NCBI GenBank assembly: GCA_012838745.1
Contig: DUOS01000164.1
Span: 1-33,456 of the forward strand
Direction: 5' to 3'
DNA length: 33,456 nucleotides
Origin: Treponema sp.
GTDB taxonomy: Bacteria > Spirochaetota > Spirochaetia > Treponematales > Treponemataceae
Below the pieces are notes generated by a model. That model saw nothing but the letters and a program-made list of their open reading frames with translations, searched no databases and had not been told where the DNA came from. Below are positions 29,202-33,456 of this stretch, piece after piece (position 1 is the first letter of the stretch; the number at the start of each line of letters is the position of its first letter). A program made the translations under genes and the position numbers.

Positions 29202-30267
29202 TCCATGTTCCTCCAGCTATATGATACACCCGCGTGGATGAATGTTGATATCGTTCATACGGTTCCCCTGGTAAAAAAGTACAAAAAAGTTGGTCGTATT
29301 CGGGAAGAAGAGCTGTAAACCGTTGTCTTTTTTCTGGATCAAGCTCCAACAATACATCATCCATGAGAAGAATAGGCTTTTTACCATTTTTCTCTGTATA
29401 AAATTGAGCTTGTGCGTTTCTAAGCAATAAGGAAAGAAGGCGGCGTTGCCCAGTAGAGGCAGTAGATACAAAAGATGATCCCTTTCGCATAAATCGAATT
29501 CTATCTCTATGTGGCCCCGAAGAACTTGTTCCCATCGAAAAATCAAGAGTTCTGCGTTCTGCAAGATGAATCATCACAGTTGAAACTTCACTTTTTTTCC
29601 AAGACGGAGAATATTCTATGGTTACATCCTTTATGCCGCTAACTTCCGCATATAACCGAGCAAAAATCTGATTAAATTCACGAATAGCGCTTCTTCTTCG
29701 CTCAACAACTTCGATGCCAGCTTGAGCCAATTGTACATCTAAGACATCTAAAACTTCGTTTCTATTTTCTTTAAGAACGGTATTACGTGTTCTCAAAATT
29801 TTTTTATAATTTCTTATAGTATCTATGTATGAACTATCATACATAGACAAAACTTGATCAATAAAAAATCTTTTACGTTCTGGAGTACCAGTAACAAAGT
29901 CTAAATCGTCATGACTGTATAATACACACGGTATGGTATTCACGAGTTCTTTCCGATCAGAAATTTGTTTGGCGTTTTTTTCTATTCTTTTTTTTCCATC
30001 TCGATACATAACTGAAATAGTATTTGTACGTTCACTTTCATCTCTAAATATAACCCGTACACTACAGGAATCAGTTCCTTTTTTCCATAATTCATTTTCT
30101 TTCCTTGTTCTAAAAGAAGATCCATATGCAGAAAGATATAAACTTTCTAAAATATTAGTTTTTCCTTGACCGTTTTTTCCTACAAGAAAAACTTCTTTGG
30201 ACAATAAATCCAGAGTATCATCAGCAATATTCCGGAAGTTTGCAAAAGAAACTGATAAAAAAGGCAC
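29191..30267 (-). CDS. recF: DNA replication/repair protein RecF
   Basis: The 358-aa SMC-like ATPase acts on single-stranded gaps with RecO and RecR. Walker A is GKNGQGKT at 30-37 (slightly different from the common GxNGxGKT only in the flanking residues), followed by NILESLYLSAYGSSFR. The signature region reads STASTGQRRLLSLLLRNAQ and Walker B is PILLMDDVLLELDP. The start is GTG at 30267 with no strong Shine-Dalgarno; it lies 9 bases downstream of the dnaN stop, which suggests reinitiation. The 3' end overlaps the DUF721 gene. Position between dnaN and DUF721 is conserved in many bacteria. Confidence 0.96.
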   Translation of the reverse strand: MPFLSVSFANFRNIADDTLDLLSKEVFLVGKNGQGKTNILESLYLSAYGSSFRTRKENELWKKGTDSCSVRVIFRDESERTNTISVMYRDGKKRIEKNAKQISDRKELVNTIPCVLYSHDDLDFVTGTPERKRFFIDQVLSMYDSSYIDTIRNYKKILRTRNTVLKENRNEVLDVLDVQLAQAGIEVVERRRSAIREFNQIFARLYAEVSGIKDVTIEYSPSWKKSEVSTVMIHLAERRTLDFSMGTSSSGPHRDRIRFMRKGSSFVSTASTGQRRLLSLLLRNAQAQFYTEKNGKKPILLMDDVLLELDPEKRQRFTALLPEYDQLFCTFLPGEPYERYQHSSTRVYHIAGGTWSDQ

Positions 30268-30276
30268 TGTTTCGTT

Positions 30277-31380
30277 CTATTCCATTTGCATAGGCATAAC
30301 AATATGAAAGAAATCTCGAGCTGGTTCGGTCCTAAGTGTTATAGCTTTCATTGGTTCTGTAAATTCAAAACTTACTCGATCAGAGCCAATAACCTTCAAA
30401 GGTTCCTCAATGTACAGGTAGTTTAAAGCTATTGTAATTTCTTCACCATCATAACGGCACGGTATTTCTTCTCTAGCAGTTCCTATTTCAGTTTCTTGAG
30501 AACTAATAGTTAAAGCTCCCGGTGCTATTTTCATATAAATTCTTCGAGATTTTTGTTCAACAAGCAATCCAACACGTTTTAACGCTTCAATAATATCCTT
30601 TGTATCAACTTCAAAGGAATATTCTTGGCTATCTGGAATAACACGGCTGTAATTAGGAAATGGTCCTTCTATGAGAATTGAAGAAAATTCGTAGTTCCCA
30701 AAACGGAAAAAGATGTTTTTTTCTCCAACAGCTATTGATATAGGACCTTCATCATGGGCTCGACGATTAATAAGGGTAAGAATTTTAGGAGGAATTATAA
30801 TACCTTTAAAGTCAGGAATATTAATTCCAAATTCTTTAGAGATATAAGCTAATCGTCTTCCGTCAGTAGCTACTAACTGTAGTTTAGCTTCTACTTTTTC
30901 CATGAAAACACCATTCATAAAATACCGTGTTTCATCATCTGAAACAGAAAAAACTGTTTGATTAATCATTTCACGAAATTCTTTTACAGGAATATCAAAA
31001 AAAACTAAATCTTCTGGAGCTGTAAATTCTGGATATTTATCACTCGATATACTTTTTAATTCAAAACGGGCTTTCTTTGTTGCAGGTCGAATAAAAATCT
31101 TTACGTCTTTTTGTTCAAATTCAATTTCTCCTGAAGGTAGTGAAGAGAGAATACTCATGAATTTATCACAAAAAACAGTAGTCGAACCATTTTCAATAAC
31201 ATCTACAGGAATACGAGTTTCAAAATTAACTTTAATATCAGTTGCCTTAATAGTTAAGGAACCATTCTCTGCAGCTAGTAAAACATTTGAAAGAATTGAT
31301 ATAGCATTTTTAGTTGCTATTATTTCCTGAGCTATGGAAATTTCTTTTAAAAGAGCATCTCTGTCAAAACTGAATTTCAT
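30277..31380 (-). CDS. dnaN: DNA polymerase III sliding clamp (beta)
   Basis: The 367-aa protein forms the ring-shaped dimer that holds DNA polymerase III on DNA. Three similar domains are visible: MKFSFDRDALLKEISIAQEIIATKNAISILSNVLL at the start, the middle YFMNGVFMEKVEAKLQLVATDGRRLA, and the C-terminal EEITIALNYLYIEEPLKVI, ending in FHIVMPMQME, the usual terminal pattern. GGAGG lies 4 bases before the ATG. It is 228 bp downstream of dnaA, the gap holding the origin. Confidence 0.98.
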   Translation of the reverse strand: MKFSFDRDALLKEISIAQEIIATKNAISILSNVLLAAENGSLTIKATDIKVNFETRIPVDVIENGSTTVFCDKFMSILSSLPSGEIEFEQKDVKIFIRPATKKARFELKSISSDKYPEFTAPEDLVFFDIPVKEFREMINQTVFSVSDDETRYFMNGVFMEKVEAKLQLVATDGRRLAYISKEFGINIPDFKGIIIPPKILTLINRRAHDEGPISIAVGEKNIFFRFGNYEFSSILIEGPFPNYSRVIPDSQEYSFEVDTKDIIEALKRVGLLVEQKSRRIYMKIAPGALTISSQETEIGTAREEIPCRYDGEEITIALNYLYIEEPLKVIGSDRVSFEFTEPMKAITLRTEPARDFFHIVMPMQME

Positions 31381-31422
31381 ATATCCTCCACATCTTTCTA
31401 TTTATACTAATATATATATATA

Positions 31423-31453
31423 TAGTAATAGTAGTAATAGGGCCTGTTGAAAC
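31423..31453 (+). other. DnaA-trio-like unwinding element
   Basis: TAG TAA TAG TAG TAA TAG (31423-31440) is followed by GGCC (31441-31444) and TGTTGAAAC (31445-31453), a divergent DnaA box in the reverse orientation. Read 3' to 5' from the box this gives box, GC-rich step, GAT/AAT repeats, then an AT tract, as described for the basal unwinding system of B. subtilis. Confidence 0.6.
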
Positions 31454-31526
31454 AAGCAAAAGTCATATTTCTCTTTACCCTATAATGAATTAACTTGTTA
31501 ACAACTTCATCTTTTAGCTAACACAG

Positions 31527-31535
31527 TTATCCACA
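31527..31535 (+). other. DnaA box, consensus
   Basis: TTATCCACA, identical to the consensus. The overlapping ATATCAACA at 31535-31543 shares its last base. Confidence 0.85.
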
Positions 31536-31564
31536 TATCAACAGGCACCCGCTTTTCCTAAAAT

Positions 31565-31573
31565 CTATCCACA
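31565..31573 (+). other. DnaA box, one mismatch
   Basis: CTATCCACA differs from TTATCCACA only in the first base. A further weak match, CTATCAACA, follows at 31587-31595. Confidence 0.65.
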
Positions 31574-31608
31574 GCATAGTAACATACTATCAACAGATAA
31601 CAAACAAT

Positions 31609-32997
31609 TTAACTATTGTAATCTTTTATCAATTGATTCAATTTTTGGATGGTTGTTTCTAAGCTAGGCTCAGCTTTTAAGCGTTCTTCAATCTTCTGGC
31701 ATCCATGCATTACGGTACTATGATCTCTTCCGCCAAACTCTATGCCTAATTCAGTCGTAGAATATTCGGTGATTTCTCTAGCAATATACATAGCAATTTG
31801 ACGAGGAAAAGAAATAGCTTTTGTTCTTTTTTTCCCTCTCAAATCTGAGTATGAAAGCGAAAAATATTCAGCCACAACCTTTTGAATGATGTCTACTGTT
31901 ACATTATTTTGACGAGGGGATCCAAAACTATCACGTAACTGTTGCTGTGCAACCTCAAGAGTAACAGGTTTTTTAGTTAGTTCAAAATAAGCAATGAGCT
32001 TAGTTAACGATGATTCAAGGTCACGAACATTTGAAGAAATATTTTTTGCTATAAGATCTATAACTTCTTTTGGAATATTTACTCCACGTTGTTCCATTTT
32101 TTTTGCTAGAATTGCACACCTAGTTTCGTAACTTGGAGGAAGTAAATCTACATTAAGTCCACGTTCAAACCGAGAACGAAGTCGTTCTGAAAGATTTTTA
32201 AGTTCAGATACTGGTCTATCGCAAGTAAAAATAATTTGTTTATTTGCATCATAGAGTGCATTAAAAGTATGAAATAGCTCTTCTTGCGTTTCATTTTTCT
32301 TTTGTAAAAAATGAATATCATCTATCAAGAGTACATCGGCAGTTCGGTATTTATTTTTGAACTTTTGGGTTGTTTGCGTTCTAATGGCGTTTACAAATTC
32401 ATTAGTGAAATTTTCAGCAGTAATATATATAATTTTATTACCACGTTCTTTCCACGCTAAATTGCCAATTGCTTGCATTAGATGTGTTTTTCCTAATCCA
32501 ACACCGCCATAAATCAGACAGGGGTTGTATGCAAGTCCTGGATTTTTAGCAATTGCAATTGCAGCATTTGCAGCAAACGAATTGTTTTCACCTATAACAA
32601 AATTATCAAAAACATAATCTTTACGAAGTTGAGCATGTTCTGTCCGTTTAACCGCTTCAGCACCCTTCTTTAAAAAGAGTTCTGATTTCGTTGTTTTACG
32701 AGATTCTTGATTTTCTTTTAATTCCGATGAAACGAGGTCTTTATTTCTAGCCTTAACTTCGAATTCCACGGTTATTTTTTGCCCTGAAAGTTCATAAAAA
32801 ACTGATTCGATGAGGTTTTGATACCGCTGTATTACCTGATCTCGATAAAATGCCGAAGGGACAGAAACAATAACAGTCGACTCTTGGGAATTCTCGTATT
32901 CCATGTTAAACCACATGGCAAATTCCTGTTCAGTGAGTTCTGTTTTTAATTGATTTAGTGCCTCTTGCCAAAATATACTGTAATCCCATTTACCCAT
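31609..32997 (-). CDS. dnaA: Chromosomal replication initiator protein DnaA
   Basis: The 462-aa initiator binds DnaA boxes and opens the origin. Domain I spans about 1-80 (WQEALNQLKTELTEQEFAMWF), linker domain II is short and charged (about 85-125), and the AAA+ domain III has Walker A GGVGLGKT at 164-171, Walker B LLIDDIHF with Asp226/Asp227 and the sensor region SERLRSRFERGL. Domain IV has the DNA-binding signature GGRDHSTVMHGCQKI. The start is ATG at 32997; the nearest GGAG is 14 bases away and falls inside the promoter, so there is no standard Shine-Dalgarno, and the message may be leaderless. It is divergent from gyrB. Confidence 0.98.
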   Translation of the reverse strand: MGKWDYSIFWQEALNQLKTELTEQEFAMWFNMEYENSQESTVIVSVPSAFYRDQVIQRYQNLIESVFYELSGQKITVEFEVKARNKDLVSSELKENQESRKTTKSELFLKKGAEAVKRTEHAQLRKDYVFDNFVIGENNSFAANAAIAIAKNPGLAYNPCLIYGGVGLGKTHLMQAIGNLAWKERGNKIIYITAENFTNEFVNAIRTQTTQKFKNKYRTADVLLIDDIHFLQKKNETQEELFHTFNALYDANKQIIFTCDRPVSELKNLSERLRSRFERGLNVDLLPPSYETRCAILAKKMEQRGVNIPKEVIDLIAKNISSNVRDLESSLTKLIAYFELTKKPVTLEVAQQQLRDSFGSPRQNNVTVDIIQKVVAEYFSLSYSDLRGKKRTKAISFPRQIAMYIAREITEYSTTELGIEFGGRDHSTVMHGCQKIEERLKAEPSLETTIQKLNQLIKDYNS

Positions 32998-33005
32998 AGG
33001 AACTC

Positions 33006-33035
33006 ATTATACTCCTTCTTTACTTTTTTTGACAA
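33006..33035 (-). promoter_or_regulatory. dnaA promoter, close to the start codon
   Basis: On the minus strand, TTGTCA (33035-33030), an 18-base spacer and a perfect TATAAT (33011-33006). Only 8 bases separate the -10 from the ATG at 32997. Confidence 0.65.
33029..33034 (+). promoter_or_regulatory. -35 element toward gyrB, overlapping the dnaA -35
   Basis: TTGACA is a perfect -35 hexamer on the plus strand. It shares five bases with the oppositely oriented dnaA -35. The best -10 at 17 bases (AATACG, 33052-33057) is poor, so assignment to gyrB is tentative. Confidence 0.3.
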
Positions 33036-33082
33036 TGACGATAGTATAGAAAATACGTGTTTCTACTATATAAGGATATAAA

Positions 33083-33456
33083 ATGAGTTCTGCTGACTAT
33101 TCTGCAAATAATATAACAGTCTTAAAAGGCCTAGAAGCGGTTAGAAAAAGACCGGGAATGTATATAGGTTCTACAGGACCTGATGGACTACATCATCTCG
33201 TCTATGAAGTTGTAGATAACTGTATAGATGAGGCTATGGCTGGTCATTGTGATACCATTCTTGTTGTTCTTGAAAAGAACGATATTGTTCGCGTAGAAGA
33301 TAACGGGCGTGGAATACCAATAGATCTTCACCAAGGAGAGGGAGTAAGTGCTTTAGAATTAGTTCTTACCCGTCTCCATGCCGGTGGAAAATTCGATAAA
33401 GGTTCATATAAAGTTTCTGGTGGACTTCACGGAGTCGGTGTTGCTGTTGTTAACGC
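33083..33456 (+). CDS. gyrB: DNA gyrase subunit B (3' end outside window)
   Basis: The frame runs from ATG 33083 to the window end, giving 124 residues of the GHKL ATPase domain. The visible motifs are [18 protein letters not shown], the Bergerat motif [13 protein letters not shown] with its Glu, motif [11 protein letters not shown], and [13 protein letters not shown] near the cut end. GyrB with GyrA introduces negative supercoils. AAGGA lies 6 bases before the ATG. The gene is divergent from dnaA across 85 bp, with overlapping -35 hexamers. ParE/topoisomerase IV B is a possible alternative, but the sequence near dnaA favours gyrB. Confidence 0.95.
   Translation, partial: MSSADYSANNITVLKGLEAVRKRPGMYIGSTGPDGLHHLVYEVVDNCIDEAMAGHCDTILVVLEKNDIVRVEDNGRGIPIDLHQGEGVSALELVLTRLHAGGKFDKGSYKVSGGLHGVGVAVVN

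Larger units (their letters stand above)
31381..31608. other. Putative origin of replication, oriC (dnaA-dnaN gap)
   Basis: This 228-bp gap holds no gene. A (TA)n-rich tract (about 31409-31424) merges into six TAG/TAA trinucleotides (31423-31440), then GGCC, then TGTTGAAAC. To the right are a consensus DnaA box TTATCCACA (31527-31535), CTATCCACA (31565-31573) and weaker ATATCAACA (31535-31543) and CTATCAACA (31587-31595), all in the same orientation. The palindrome TTGTTAACAA is at 31495-31504. Location between dnaA and dnaN is typical of bacterial origins. Confidence 0.85.

Noticed and set aside
31409-31424. (TA)n tract as a promoter for dnaN
   Set aside because: It lacks a -35 at proper distance and is better explained as the AT-rich part of the origin; dnaN may be read from the dnaA promoter.
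1-33456. CRISPR arrays, tRNA or rRNA genes, insertion sequences, prophage
   Set aside because: No repeat-spacer series, no tRNA cloverleaf-type sequence and no transposase or integrase frame was seen by eye; a short tRNA could be missed without a covariance search.

Overview
The window is a chromosomal origin region, most likely from a Treponema/Spirochaeta-type spirochaete. Four things point that way: an archaeal/eukaryotic-type (short) PheT, a cyclophilin-FKBP dual immunophilin, the order rpmH-rnpA-yidD-yidC-jag close to dnaA-dnaN-recF-dciA, and gyrB divergent from dnaA. The assignment is inference from gene content; no rRNA gene is present to confirm it. The sequence is moderately AT-rich, and genes are densely packed on both strands. 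I see no insertion sequence, prophage, tRNA or CRISPR array.

Layout. 1-1481: 3' part of pheT. 1484-6085: small housekeeping and accessory genes (degenerate PilZ protein, acetyl-esterase-like hydrolase, Crp/Fnr regulator, DUF898 membrane protein, PspC protein, LPP20-like lipoprotein). 6273-9830: the large nifJ gene (pyruvate:ferredoxin oxidoreductase) behind two dyad-symmetric candidate operators. 9946-14025: GH13 glycosidase, class-IV aminotransferase and the hybrid cluster protein Hcp. 14153-23370: a divergent envelope-type cluster, with a DUF4139 exported protein and a membrane-anchored alpha/beta hydrolase to the left, and MoxR ATPase, DUF58 protein and a 1256-residue transglutaminase-TPR fusion to the right. 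23403-28596 (minus): rpmH-rnpA-yidD-yidC-jag, then an exported spirochaetal protein and the dual immunophilin. 28725-32997 (minus): dnaA-dnaN-recF-dciA with the origin in the dnaA-dnaN gap. 33083-end: start of gyrB, divergent from dnaA.

How the parts work together. The right-hand 10 kb is the replication and biogenesis core: DnaA opens the origin, DnaN clamps the polymerase, DciA is expected to load the replicative helicase, and YidC/YidD/Jag handle membrane protein insertion and RNA-linked functions. The central cluster resembles known MoxR-DUF58-transglutaminase (TgpA-type) sets, which act at the cell envelope, but its transglutaminase is fused in frame to an exported-looking TPR protein. 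NifJ, GH13 and Hcp fit a fermentative, anaerobic sugar user that must cope with nitrosative or redox stress.

Most notable observations: (1) the dnaN-dnaA gap contains six in-register TAG/TAA trinucleotides next to a GGCC step and a DnaA-box-like 9-mer, the layout expected of a DnaA-trio unwinding element; (2) dnaA, moxR and the crp-like gene have a -10-like element only 7-8 bases before the start codon and no well-placed Shine-Dalgarno, suggesting leaderless transcripts; (3) the transglutaminase-TPR fusion retains a buried signal-peptide-like segment; (4) consensus DnaA boxes lie inside the TPR part of that gene, about 8-9 kb from the origin; (5) nifJ has two separate 18-bp dyads around its likely promoter. 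I do not see a clearly new defence-type or mobile system.
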